A stretch of DNA of 64,000 nt, taken from the NCBI RefSeq assembly GCF_003576645.1, contig NC_044927.1, positions 11,419,708 to 11,483,707 on the forward strand, written 5' to 3'. Under the pieces are notes generated by a model that was not told where the DNA came from, did no database searches, and was given only the letters and a program-made list of their open reading frames with translations. Positions 48,742 through 60,961 of this stretch are shown piece by piece; the stretch's first letter is position 1; each line of letters starts with the position of its first letter. A program made the position numbers and the translations under genes. This DNA is from Ipomoea triloba. Its lineage: Eukaryota; Streptophyta; Magnoliopsida; Solanales; Convolvulaceae.

Positions 48742-49054
48742 GGTAGCTAAATGTGGGTGTTTTATGTGCTTTTTTGTACTAGTGAACGTACTACGATTCC
48801 AACGTTTGAGCAGTCAAACTTTGGAACCCGGCGAACGAGAATGCGGGATGAACACATGTGGCTAGAAAGAATGAGGAGCAAAGCTTGATTTCCTAGATGG
48901 TAGCTAAATGTGGGTGTTTTATGTGCTTTTTTGTACTAGTGAACGTACTACGATTCCAACGTTTGAGCAGTCAAACTTGGAACCCGGCGAACGAGAATGC
49001 GGGATGAACACATGTGGCTAGAAAGAATGAGGAGCAAAGCTTGATTTCCTAGAT
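48742..49054. repeat. 157 bp tandem duplication across the CACTA right end
   Basis: GGTAGCTAAATGTGGG at 48742 recurs at 48899, and near-identity runs to about 49054 with a one-base indel. Each copy includes the terminal TTTTGTACTAGTG and about 114 bp of right flank, so the CACTA right terminus is present twice (ending 48784 and 48941). Confidence 0.9.
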
Positions 49055-50682
49055 TTACTCATCTTTAAAAAGTAATACCTTTGAGGGTTCCCAAACATCA
49101 TTAACTCCCGAACTGATACCAGTATTCTGGTTAACTAAGACCGCAAAGGCAAGCCAGGCACTCCCCTCCTGCGCGCAAGAAAGAGCATCTATGCTATACA
49201 ATTCAATAAGCCTTAGAAAAGCTCTTGTATAAATAGTGGTGCAAACCCACTTCTCAAACCAATGTGGGACAAAAGCTTATTATAAAGATTTTCCCTCCAT
49301 TTTTCCAACTCAAATGGGTCAACTTTGAGAACCAATTTCACATTCACCTATTATCCGTTTTGTGCTACAATATATCAATCTCTTCGTCTAAATACGAAGA
49401 ACCTGAATCCACTTTGACCCGACCCAAATTGAAAGTAGACCCACATATATTTATACCACAAAATAGCCACTTAAAATGTCATTTTATGCTATTTTTCCAA
49501 CATTATTGTTGCAGTTGGGTACGCGAAAAAATAAAATTAAGCAAAACGATGTTGTTTTGAGACCGTGGTCTACACAACTGTGTGGACCGCGGTCCACGCA
49601 ATAACTATTGGAGGGGGGAGGGGGGAGGGGGGGTTGGTAAACCCATGAGAAAGGTGAAGGAGTATGGTGGCCCAAGGAAGGGTTAAGGCATCATGGCTTA
49701 CCTTGCCCAGTCGGCTCCTGGTCAACGGAAGGGGTTATTAGCCATACTCCCATGCCATGGCGTGGCTAGCAAGGGTCGAGCGCCCTCCCATCATGCTACT
49801 GGTGCCCTCACAAGCAATGTTGGAGATGTGGTGGGTTAAGGTGGCGTGAAGGGTAAAGGAGATGGGGGAGGGGATAAGGAAAGAAGGGATGAGGTAGTGG
49901 AGGTGTGGGATGAGTGCATGGGACATGTGGGTGGAGGAGGTGAAGAATAAATGGAGACCATACACTTAGTAGCAAAGAATGGGGGTCTTGGCAATATAAA
50001 AAGGGCATCATGTCTCCCTTTTAGATATCACTATCTGGATTTTGTATGACCTAGCTACCTTGGTGGTGTTTAGTCCCAACTTTCAACCCAAAGACTTGGG
50101 TTTTATTCCTAACAAGTCCAACATTATTCCTAACTCATCATTTGGACTTTATTATCCATTAATTATTTATTTATTATCAATTAATTATTTATGTCTTGTT
50201 TTCAAAAAAAAAATTATTTATGTCTTAGGTCATTATCTCGGGAACATTATTTCTAACTCATCATTTGGACTTTATTATCCATTAATTATTTATTTATTAT
50301 CAATTAATTATTTATGTCTTAGGTCATTATCTCGGGATATTGAATATACTCTGTTAGGCCATGCTCTATGTGATATTACTATTATTTCCTACACTCATTC
50401 CGTATATTCCTACTCGATTTATTAGGTCATGCTTTATGCGATATTACTATTATTTCCTACATTCCATTTTGTATATTCCTACTCGATTTATGATGGACTC
50501 GAGTGCCATAAGACCATCATATGTCAATCAATTATATATAAAAACATAATAAGTCTCAATTCAGGTTATATCTTTGATTTATGTTCGTTTTCTAATACAT
50601 TATGCTATAAAAATTATACTATACAATTTTTTGGACAAAATACCGTTATAGTGTACACATTCCTAATCCCCCAATCAAACAA
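49055..50682. other. Intergenic DNA with two small tandem duplications
   Basis: No gene was recognised. A block starting CATTATTCCTAACTCATCAT (50122) repeats 123 bp later (50245). A 68 bp block beginning at 50357 (GGCCATGCTCTATG) repeats at 50425. 49250-49500 resembles LTR fragments common in eudicots (CAAACCAATGTGGGACAAAA) but has no readable ends. GTGTGGACCGCGGTCCAC at about 49580 is a palindromic word of a dispersed repeat. Confidence 0.55.
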
Positions 50683-51478
50683 ACAGGTTTCCAAGACTTT
50701 AGCAACAGACTCACCCTTATGTGATGTAATAGGGACAAAAGAATCAATCTTCTTATGAAGCTTCCACTCTTCATCTATATATAAAGTGAGCAGTCACTAC
50801 CATGTAGTTAATTCTCTGAATATAAGTCCAAGAATCAGTTGCAATACAGACTCTTTGAGTGTTTCCCTTAAAAATATATTTCAACTTGAGCCTTTCCTCT
50901 TCATAAATCAGATTGATGTCCTTACTAATTGTCCATCTAGATGAAATCTTAAACCTAGAACAAGCCACCAGAATGAACTTCCTAAACCCTGGACCATCCA
51001 CAAATCTAAAAGGTAATTCATCTATTATAATCATGTCAACCAAGTCCCTTCTAATAGCTTCTTGGTCAAAGACCAAGTTCCTAACTCACCAACAGTAGCA
51101 GGAGATGCATAAGAATTAGTTACAGCTTGAAAGGTCAGAAGTGACTGTCTAGTGTCTTTAGAGTGTGAGTTTTTTAAGACAGCTAATCATGTGGTTTCTC
51201 AAGGATGAAGTACCATGTTTTTTGGATTCACATTGATATATTTTAACACAATATATACACTTGGCTTTGACAGTAACACCAGTACTATCAGAAATTTTCG
51301 GAAAATGATCCCAAACTCTTGATCTGGAATCAACTATCTTCCTTTTCTTCCCAGGAACTGTAGCAGTAGGTTGCACATTCTGTTGATTATTTGTGTCAAC
51401 AATCTGGGCTTCCACCACTGTAGGTCCATCAACTGAAGAGTTGGAAGGTTGACTACTAGACTCTATGATATTTTCCAT
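50683..51478 (-). pseudogene. hAT transposase N-terminal remnant
   Basis: Starts MENIIESSSQPSNSSVDGPT (51478). The BED zinc finger includes VWDHFPKI, KCIYCVKIYQCESKKHGTSS and LRNHMISC. A break follows near 51160, then VFDQEAIRRDLVDMIIIDEL continues to 50771. The catalytic core and C-terminus are missing. Confidence 0.85.
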
Positions 51479-52738
51479 CTAAGAAATGGAATAATATCAA
51501 TAAAGTGGGAAACATAATGTAGAATATCATATAGTCACACATGAGTACATGACACATTCTGACATTCACAAAGAACTAGAGACATTCAGAATCAGGAAGA
51601 AAGACACTTCAAAGTTCATCATTTTTCATTTTTTCTAAATTTCATAATTGGGGATTAATGGTCATACATCCATTAACTTGTAGAGAAATAAACATACAGT
51701 GATATAATCACAATATCACAGTAATAACTCACACAAATCCAGAATCAAAAAATTGTGAACTTGTATAATTCATCATTTTACTGGATTTCAACCCTTGGGA
51801 CTTACAAAGTTGTACAGTGTACACTGCTTTCACCATTTTCACATTTATAATCCAAGTATCCAACACAAAAATAACACAAAGAAATCCAGTAATTAGGAAC
51901 TTCTACAGTTCATCATTTTACTGGATTTCACCAACAAGCCACACCAATTTATACTGGATATAAAATATAATCAGAAAGTATAAATTAGAGCTTGACGGCC
52001 TCCACAAAAATAGAAACAGTATGACAACATCAAGTCATCATTCATAAAAAATATTTCATAAATTAGGGGCTTAGCCGCTTAGGGGCTAGGGCTTCCACAA
52101 AAATAGAAATACTATAGCAACAATGCAACATCAAGTCATCATTCATCAATAATATTTCATAAATTAGTGGCTTAGGGAGTTAGAGACTTAGGACTTCTAC
52201 GAAAAACAATTTACAAACCAACAAGTAAGCAAACATCAATAATATTCCATTTTTCAACAAATTATCGCACCAACCAACAAATAATCGCACATTCACAAAT
52301 TAAAAATCAAAACAGTAAAAAGTTAGGGTTTGTGCTTTACTTGGACACAGAGACTCGAATCCATAACCTTTGGCACGCCTCTAATACCAAATTGAAACAT
52401 GTATTCCATCTCAACTAAAAGTCTAAGCTAATAATTAGATTGCACATTTATGTATATATATTATTTATGCTCAACAACCCTAATCATCACATATATACAT
52501 AGCCTATGCGACGTCGTTTATATATGCATATAACCTAACCCTAAGCTATATTGGGTAATCGGACGGATCGGGGCCAAAAAATAAATACCCCACCCGAATA
52601 GCAAAAACCGACATAACTGGTTCTGGCAGTCGATTTTTTAGGAGTCGATTTGGATCGGGACGGATTGCACATTTGCACTGTTTCGTTGGATGGTTCGACC
52701 GGTTTCGTCGGGTTGGATGGGTAATGCTCACCCCTACC
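50683..52738 (-). mobile_element. hAT transposon copy 2, truncated
   Basis: Homologous to copy 1 from its 5' end through the BED finger and first transposase block. Homology stops at about 50683, within the segment corresponding to 8690 of copy 1. The 5' terminus at about 52738 reads TAGGGGTGAGCATTACCC on the minus strand, a typical hAT end. The 3' half, including the dimerisation domain, is absent. Confidence 0.78.
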
Positions 52739-53072
52739 ATCCATGGTATAAGTGAATTTTAGAAAATAAAATATTGTTTTTTTATTTATTTATGGAAACG
52801 TGGCATTTTTGTGATTGGTAGGAACACGTAAGCATTTGTTTGTTTGGTTTTTTTTTTCTTTGTAACCCTGTTACGGAGTACTTCGTAATTATTTTTATAG
52901 ACTTAATCCAAAAAAAAAAAAAATTGAGAAAAATCAGTTTGGAGAGAGAAGTGGCGGAGCAAATTGAAGGGCTATAACCTTAAAACCCCTTTGAATTTCT
53001 AAAATTGGAACCCTAAAGACCTAAACACTGAAAATTAGGTAGTAAATCTGTGAGAAGAAGAGGCACAGCAGC
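52739..53072 (+). promoter_or_regulatory. Upstream region and 5' UTR of the ERD2-like gene
   Basis: About 330 bp between the hAT terminus and the ATG. GTTACGGAGTACTTCGTAAT is a partial palindrome at about 52870. The A-rich leader runs up to the start codon. The hAT insertion leaves this gene a short proximal promoter. Confidence 0.4.
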
Positions 53073-56000
53073 ATGAAGATGCCTCGGAGACCGATCCAAG
53101 CCGTAACGACATGGGTAAAGCGGCAACCGCCCAAGGTGAAGGCCTTCCTGGCCGTGATCACCGGCATGGCGGCGCTGGTGATGCTCCGAGCCATCGTCCA
53201 CGATCACGACAACCTCTTCGTCGCTGCCGAGGCTGTTCACTCCATTGGAATCTGCGTCCTCATCTACAAGCTCATGAAGGAAAAAACTTGCGCTGGTAAG
53301 TTTACCTTTTTCGAATTGTTATCGAACGCCGGAAATTGGGAAAAAAATCGGTGCTTTAATGTAGTCTGTTAATCCTAAAAGGTGTCGATTTAATGAGGGA
53401 ATCAACAGATTGGCTCTTTTCCTATCATCGATTACTATTGAGGATGAATTTAGGGGTTTATCTGAAAAAAAACGTGATTTTTATCTTTTTCATGTTGGTA
53501 ATTCATTAGTTTCTGAGGTTTGATATTGGGTTCATCAGATTAAGTTATTGATGAAATCTAGGTTTTGTTTAAAAACATGGTCTTGGGAGCTGAGTAAAAA
53601 TAAGAGTTACTACTGCTCAGTTCTGTGGTCTGATGACTTGGGTTTGTTGACTTTAGAATCTTCACTTCCAGGCTCCAGTAAAAGCCATATATAGTGATTG
53701 TTAGAATTTAGTTACAACTTACAAGTAAAATCTGTTGTTTGAATTGCTTTTGGCTGTAAAAACAAGTCATTGTTAATCTTAGTATCACTTTTTCATAGCT
53801 TTTTTGATGCTGGGGCTTTGAAACTTGGGGGAAATCACAGTCAAGAATAGAATTTATGCTATTTCCTTATAATGATTAGGGATAGTTTTAATTTTTCTAT
53901 TTATAGATTTAATATTCAGCTAACTATGCTACACTTGCGGATCCTTTGCCAGCTTCACTCTCAGCATGTTCAAGCAGCTTAGGTTTATTCAAGGAAAATA
54001 ACAGAAGTGCAATGATGTCGTATAACCTTATTTATCAGTCATCCTAATGGACAATTAACAGCTATAATCTCGAAGCCAAATCATGTCGTGTTTCCTAGGC
54101 TCCTAGCAGCACCTTCTTCTTATTCAGTTAATCATGACATATTCTTTTATGGTTCATAGTAAGATTAGGAGTAGCTTTTCTTTTAATAAAATCACATGTA
54201 GCCTTTAGCATAATCATCGAACAGTACACTACCCTAGGTTGTGGCTAGACCCATCCATGGTCTTTGTGTATAAATATAGGACATTGTACATGTTATTCTA
54301 CATATAGTAATGTACAAAGCTTCTTTATTCTACATGTTATTAAAGCCCTAAACCCTAGTGTTCATAAAAAAATTGGAAATTTTTTGAAACCCTAGGCTTT
54401 TTTTGGCAAAATAATCTCTCTTAGTAGCCTCTTTAGCTTCAATCATTTTCCAGTTGTCATCTCAAAAAATTAACAACACTGCTTTGCTCAAAACCCCATT
54501 GCAACCTCACACCCGAATCGCCGCAACCCCTACCACGTGTTGTCGTGCACCACCTAAACAGTGTGGTCTTTGATTGGATCTTCACATTAATTTCCATTTT
54601 TGGTGATCACCAGTCAACACTACCCTCACCCGCATATTCCTCTCCCTCTAGCCACCCAGCCTGCAAGATTTGGTCACTTGTCTCCAACCAATGCACCCAT
54701 GCTCTACCACTGTCTGTCTTTGCCTGTTTCTGGCAAGAGGCCCCATTGCCTTGGTGAATTTCCAGTCAGAAGGATTATGTATTCCATGTTTTCACTTGTG
54801 TATGCCTACTCATATTGCCAAGGCAAGGGAATGGCCATGCTAGATCTCTATATAAAGGTTGAATAGATGATTGATGTCTTTGAACTTGCAATCCTTCCAT
54901 TTATTTCTAAAAGTAGATAGGAGGTATCAATGGGATCAATTCAAAAGCATTTTGTGGAATTTTAGTTGCACTTCTTTTGTAATAGTTTCAATTTAGTTAC
55001 TGCATCTGGATCAGAGTTATAGGAACAAACAGAAGACATTTTGTAGAATTTTTCTTTTGAAGTGGTGGAAATATTTTAAAACTTTTTAAGGAAGAAATTA
55101 AGCTTAAAAATTTTCTCCTTTAGGTGGCATCACTCTTTTTTTTTTCGAAGTGATATTAATTTGATGTATGCCTTTAGAGAGAAAACATTGCAAAGATTGT
55201 GAACTGCTTGCATAAATAAATTTCACTTTTAGTTGAAAATGTGAATTTTTATGTATGTCTTTTATACAATTTTACCATGGTTCTTTTCTATCTTTCTCTC
55301 ATTCTTATAGCTGGTCCAATATGCTTTGAATTGGGCACTTGAAATTATTGCAGGGCTTTCTCTCAAATCCCAGGAGCTGACGGCTATGTTTTTAGCTGTT
55401 AGACTGTATTGCAGCTTTGTCATGGAGTATGACATACACACTTTGCTTGACATGGCTACGCTGGCTACAACTTTGTGGGTTATTTATATGATTCGTTTTA
55501 ATCTAAAATCGAGTTACATGGAGGACAAAGACAATTTCGCAATGTATTATGTGGTGAGCGTCTTGTTAAATCCTGTAAAGAAGTATGATATTACTATCAA
55601 TATGTCCTTTCATTGGACTAAAAATAGGAAGACAATTTTGATTGCATTGAATGGAAAGAATCTTTTTTGAACATATTTACATCAATAGTGGGATCTTAAA
55701 AAAGGTTTTATTGACATGCTCCAAACATACTTGTGTTCTACAAGCATCTATTCTAATTCTTTCTTCTTTGTCATGGCTTGTGATTCTGCAATATTTGTTT
55801 TCTATTTTAATTGTATAGTTACAGGCACAAGTTACTGTTGACAACTTGGCTTCTTTGCAGGTGGTTCCATGTGCTGTTTTAGCTTTCTTAATTCACCCAA
55901 CTACATCGCATCATATTGTAAACAGGATCTTCTGGGCTTTCTGTGTATACTTGGAGGCAGTTTCGGTGCTACCTCAACTCCGTGTCATGCAGAACACTAA

Positions 56001-57039
56001 GGCATTAGTTCTTGTTCTCCCACATCACCCTTTGCTTTTTGGGCTGGGGGGAAGGTGAGAGTTGTATTGGAGCTTGTGCATGGACTGATGATTTTTATAT
56101 TTGTTTTTCCTCAGATTGTTGAACCATTTACAGCACATTATGTATTTGCACTGGGTGTTGCGAGATTCTTAAGCTGTGCTCACTGGGTTCTACAGGTTTG
56201 ACTTCTAAACTTGATTGTATTGCTGTTTATATTAGGCAACGATCATCTAACTTTTATCTTATGTGCTTTTTATTATTCAAATTTGCTTTAGGCCTTTTTT
56301 TTTATTTTTTATTTTTAAATGTAAACTGTTGAATATCCTACTAATTGGAGAAATAGGAAACACAGAGAAAGGAAAATAGAGAATATGTTTGCCTTTACAT
56401 TTGGGGAAAAAAAACAAAGAATGGAGAATGGAAATTTAGAAAAATGAAGTAAATACAGCTTTAAATTTTGTGTACCTGAGTTTTATTTCTGTACTCACAA
56501 GTCCTTGTTTGGCCTAGCTAAAGTTTATTGAAATGGAGACTTTTCTAGAAACTCTCAACTATGAAGCTTTTTGAAATATATGTTTTGATCTCATATTTGG
56601 CTTTAAAAATTTTATCCCTTTTAAGTGTTTGACCCAGCTTTTATTTTTTGGTGTAGATAAGATATAATGCACTTTAGGCCAAAAAAACTAAATCCAACTT
56701 GTCTAAATAGCAATTCTCAAAGACTAAGTTATGTGTTTAGGAGAGCTAACACGTTGCTGCATTTCTTTCACAGGTTTTGGATAGTCGCGGCCATCTCCTA
56801 GTGGCATTGGGTCATGGTCTATGGCCTTCTATGGTTCTGATATCTGAAATTGTGCAAACTTTCATCTTGGCAGACTTTTGTTACTACTATGTGAAAAGGT
56901 TAAATAAACTCGTTCTTCCTTCCAGTATGGGAACAGATTACTTGTTTGTTTGATGAGAATGATTCATTGATTCTTGTTTTTCTCGTGCAGTGTTTTTGGA
57001 GGACAGCTGGTGTTGCGCCTTCCTTCGGGGGTAGTGTGA
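53073..57039 (+). CDS. ER lumen protein-retaining receptor family (ERD2/KDEL receptor-like)
   Basis: Six coding exons: 53073-53295, 55354-55553, 55861-56001, 56115-56195, 56774-56898 and 56991-57039. They total 819 bp, or 272 residues. A multi-spanning membrane protein: FLAVITGMAALVMLRAIV, then HSIGICVLIYKLMKEKTCAG, LSLKSQELTAMFLAVRLYCS, MEYDIHTLLDMATLATTLWV, FWAFCVYLEAVSVLPQLRVM, EPFTAHYVFALGVARFLSCA, and a hydrophobic C-terminal segment ending VFGGQLVLRLPSGVV. The LSLKSQ..RLYCSF and LPQLRVMQ blocks are hallmarks of the family. The longer N-terminus (MKMPRRPIQAVTTWVKRQPP) places it in the plant ERD2-related clade rather than canonical ERD2. Likely Golgi/ER membrane, retrieving or sorting ER proteins. 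Intron 1 is 2.06 kb. Intron 3 appears to use a GC donor (56002-56003). No lesion is visible. Confidence 0.94.
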
Positions 57040-57849
57040 GTGCTGATTGCAACACACTCACACGCCTTTTGTTTTCTATATTCTTTTGTTCTCTATAGCG
57101 TTCCAGGGACAAAGTGGTCAAGTGGGTGGGAGTGGATGTAATTTGTAGTTGACAGTTGAAGCAAACGTGATTATTATCCCAAATGAGTTGACCTTGGAGA
57201 AATCTCAATGTTTTGTGAACACTAACTTACGATCTGAGAATATGTATTTCATCGATGTTTTATCCCCTCCCTAATGTCTAAGCAAGCTCTAATGCTGCTG
57301 CGCCATGGGTTGTTTATCTTCTTCTCCAACTTGTGCTCATTTCTACCTTTTCTTTTCAATTTCCACACTTGAACATGATGAATATAGAACCCTTTCTTTC
57401 TTTAAGTTTCATGTCGTGCTTCATCACAAACCTAGATGATGTTACCTAGATGAATATCAATTTGTACATTGAGAACCGAACCCCTTGTTTCCCTAGTGTA
57501 AGCAACATTTTGTAAGGGGTTTTTTGAAACTGTGTTGTATGACAGACGACGATGACACATTGAAATTAAAGAAATCAAATTGAATTGAATGACGGACGTC
57601 TCAATTCCATTCGGTTTTACATGCTAATTTAGTTGGAGACTGTTGGTAACCTTTAAAAAAGGTAACCTATCAGCTAACAGCCATTTACCAAACAGGGCCT
57701 ATAGTTACCTTTTGTTTTCCCTATTAACTAAAGGAAACAACAAAATCTTTTACATTTGTGTGACTGTCTGTCTGTCGGGCAGTAGCACACAGGCCATTTC
57801 CGGAAGAATGAGATGTGAGTAGTAAGTTAAAGCAAGCAAGCAGCATGTA
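57040..57849. other. Convergent intergenic region
   Basis: Shared 3' flank of the ERD2-like gene (plus) and the nucleosidase gene (minus). Contains GGTAACCTTTAAAAAAGGTAACC-like palindromic text near 57649 and ACCAAACAGGGCC (about 57688), resembling a MITE end. No gene. Confidence 0.5.
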
Positions 57850-60686
57850 TCAAAGTTGAGGCAGAGATTTGCCGTTTATGAAATCAACAACTCGACTTGC
57901 TGCTTCATCCAGAGCAGCGGTTACTGCTGCTAAATTTTCCAAGAATTCTTCCGATGTTGGCCTATCACCATCCACTATATCAGTCACACCTTTCAAATAA
58001 ATTGCAGGAACTTTCAAAAGATCCGCCACATAAGCTACCGCTGCTCCCTGCAAGCCATCAAACCACCAACCTCAAACCAACTCCCCAACTCTTTACCTAA
58101 TATTATTCTACTGCTTAGCTTCTTCCTAAAACTTGATGATTCTTTTTCTTTGGCCCCAATACCATTCCATACCATAGATTCTTCTTTAACTAAAGATTTA
58201 ATGATACAGCAGCATATTACCACCAAACTTCACTTCCTACATCCCAATTATCATTGTATTTGGAAAGCACAAGTAAAAGGCTAAAGAAATAGGCAAGTCT
58301 GTACTTTTTAGTTGGGCGGGCAAAGACCACTGTGTATAAATAAATCACAGTGGAGGAGTTGATCGAAAGAAGATTACCTCCATGTCTTTTACAGTTGCAT
58401 CATTCGCAATGATACATGATTCATCAACTGGTGCCATATCTAGAGAATCACCAGTGGACAGTTTACCAACCTGAAACATCCACACATGAACTTGAAGAAG
58501 ATTTTTACTTTTTATCTTCAATCGTTCCATATATATGGGCATATGGCCAAACAATAATCACCTTACCTTCATATTTAACTCCTGCAGGAGATTGGGAGTC
58601 ACAAAAGCCTGACGCAAGCCAACTCCATATAAATCAAATGCCTGCAGGAATGACAAGCTAGGATCAGATATAGACTTAATCACGTCATGGCTGAAACACA
58701 CAGAATATACTCAACCAAAAGCTGCAGGTAGAGGTTGGTCCTCTCTAGGACAATTTTGTGTGATATCCCTCGTCTCATGAATGAAAAACTTGCAATCTCA
58801 CCATCAGCACAGAAGCTATATTTATTAAAAACACACAACTTACTGCAAAAGACTGGCATCATGCAAGGTCCAATAAAGAAGATGCACAAGGTTGGCATAG
58901 ACCAAGCTCAATGTATGAAATAGCTATACTCCTTATTTATGAAAAATATAGTAAAATAAAGATTCTGGCTGCAGCATAAAATATGAACATAAATACTTCC
59001 TTCACAGGTGCCAAGTAGGTAATAGGAAAACCCAGCATAGAGTGTGAAGTTACCGGTATGGGTATTCTTCTATCATGGAATGTAACATGTGAGACAAGAA
59101 ACACATCTCCTATGGAAGCTCCTTTTGCCTGAAAATGTCTAAAAATCATTAACAAATACACATAAACATTAATATTTATAAGGAAAATTGTAAACTGTCT
59201 GGATAGTGATTTTAAAAATATCATCAGAGAGAGAGGGGAGCTACAGTTTTCTAAGACAATACCCATATAGGGACACAAACTTTACCTTAAATCCACCAGC
59301 TGTTCCAGCATTTATTATGAGGTCTGGCTGTAATGCTTGGATAGAAGCATATGTCAGAAGAGCTGCAGAAACTGTTCCTACATTTTCAACCCCTGACAAA
59401 AGTGATTGTTCAGAAGATTAGTACCAGTAATACAGCTGCAAGAGAAACTCTGCACTGAATATGGGATAAAGGAAGGCTGAGATCACCAACAGCCTAGTGT
59501 TTTGCATAATTCATGATTCAGATTAGACTAACTAACAATGGTTATGGTTCTGTGCAATGACACCATACAAACTTTCACCATAGTCACTATCAATGTTATG
59601 GAAGAAAGATTGACTTTTGCCAAACAACAGCTCCATATCCTATGATCACATTTGGCATGCTTGTAGAGTCGTATGTGCATTTTTGTTGAATATTATGTTC
59701 TGAAATCTATAGAAGTGACCAGAAAAGAAATATGTAGACATCAGATATTGCCAGACAAAAACAAGCACGCACATCATCCATCAAATGACAGGAGAATTAC
59801 TGCATATATTCCTCTCATCAATAGAAAGTTCAAAGAGGCAACACATGGTTTCACAGTTTCACAAACTCAACTTGAGTCAACCTTCTGATAGAGGATCGGT
59901 TACCTTCCAAACAAAGTGCAGTACAGATTTATAAGTAATCTAAAGCAGAGAACTCAGGTAACAAAAACGCAACCAGCAAGTGGACAGAAATTGGGAAAAA
60001 GACTACCTACCCAAAATGGGGTCTTTTCCAGGGCAGACAATACTAATGTTCAGATCCTTATAGTTTCCATAATACCGCACCCAAGGTACCCCCTTTAGAA
60101 ACCTGCATGATTATACAGTAATGGAAGCAGGAAAAAGGAAACAATCTTTAGTAGTAATAATTTGTTCACTTTCCTGAAAAGAAGTCAAGAATTTTTTTTT
60201 TAGGTCGGGGAAGTAAAAGATACTGAGAAGAGATATTTTGAACTATATAACAACCTACATCATTGATTAAACATAACTGGTTTCATTTTTACAATAATGG
60301 CTATCAATATGACCGCGGAATGCATATAAATATCCAACTTCCTGTACACCATTTATAGTCTCGATATACAAATTAGCAAAAAAAAAAAAAAACAGTAAAA
60401 TGGTATGAGGAAAGTAAATGTACATGGAATCGACATCCTCGGTGAGTTGGAGCCTGTTCACGAGAGGTTGCGCCTCCTTTTGCATAGCTGCGCAGCATTC
60501 ACACCACCATCGCTTATAACTATCACATCGTGTATATACACACACACATGCATAAATATGCGGAGAGAGAATAAAGGGAATACCAATGATGAAGACGACG
60601 GTGGAGATAGGAAGGTTATCGGCCGAAGACGCGGCGGCGACGGAATCCTCCTTGATTTCTCCAGAATGTTCCTCCGGGGGCGCCAT
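57850..60686 (-). CDS. MTN: 5'-methylthioadenosine nucleosidase
   Basis: Eight exons on the minus strand: 60584-60686, 60424-60487, 60011-60102, 59286-59392, 59054-59128, 58567-58641, 58378-58470 and 57850-58047. They total 807 bp, or 268 residues, with all introns GT-AG. It hydrolyses 5'-methylthioadenosine to adenine and methylthioribose in the methionine (Yang) salvage cycle, relieving inhibition of ethylene, polyamine and nicotianamine synthesis. It is cytosolic, with no targeting peptide. Nucleoside phosphorylase-fold motifs: STVVFIIAMQKEAQPL (Glu39, general acid position), LIINAGTAGGFKAKGASIGD, FHDRRIPIP, FDLYGVGLRQ, STGDSLDM, ANDATVKDMEGAAVAYVADL (ribose-binding MetGlu) and VTDIVDGDRPTSEEF (catalytic Asp). 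The length matches Arabidopsis MTN1/MTN2. No lesion is visible. Confidence 0.96.
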
Positions 60687-60961
60687 TTCTCCTCCTCTTC
60701 TTCTTCTTCTTCTTCTATTTTATTTTCTACACTGAATTGTCAAAGTATAATGACTAAGAAGGAATACTGAGCAAGGGAAAACATTAGGATATTCAAGACG
60801 CACCAAAAATGTTGTTATTCTTATTCTTATTTGTCACGGAGTATTTGTTAACTTTAGAATTGAATAGGTATGAATGAACTCTCTAAAAGTCAAAAGTATA
60901 ATTTGATAGTCTATACTAAGGGTAGTGCATTTAGAAACTCGAAAAATGATTTCTGAAATCA
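60687..60961 (-). promoter_or_regulatory. Upstream region of the nucleosidase gene
   Basis: The leader on the minus strand contains a (GAA)n run, seen as (CTT)n at about 60697-60716. Only about 275 bp separate the ATG from a LINE fragment. No TATA box was assigned. Confidence 0.4.

Larger units (their letters stand above)
44343..48787. mobile_element. Non-autonomous CACTA transposon carrying gene fragments
   Basis: The termini CACTAGTACAAAA (44346) and TTTTGTACTAGTG (ending 48784) are inverted repeats with the CACTA signature, flanked by the 3 bp duplication AAC (44343-44345 and 48785-48787). Both ends carry many inverted copies of CGCTACTGTT / AACAGTAGCG, the subterminal repeats expected to bind transposase. 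No TNPA/TNPD-type transposase is present in the 4.4 kb. The interior holds fragments of at least two host genes, both on the minus strand, and a G-rich (GGTGGCGGTGGA)-type block at about 48210-48500. Confidence 0.9.

Noticed and set aside
53296..55353. A separate gene within ERD2-like intron 1
   Set aside because: Only short frames occur. The 54230-54360 text looks like an LTR scrap (TAAATATAGGACATTGTACA), and no coding family was recognised.
56002..56058. Strong GT donor (AAG|GTGAGA) at about 56056 as the end of ERD2-like exon 3
   Set aside because: It adds 18 non-conserved codons and puts the following exon out of frame. Kept only as an alternative splice site.
60405..60770. 121-codon plus-strand frame over nucleosidase exons 1 and 2
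   Set aside because: It is the antisense shadow of the minus-strand nucleosidase gene and its leader.
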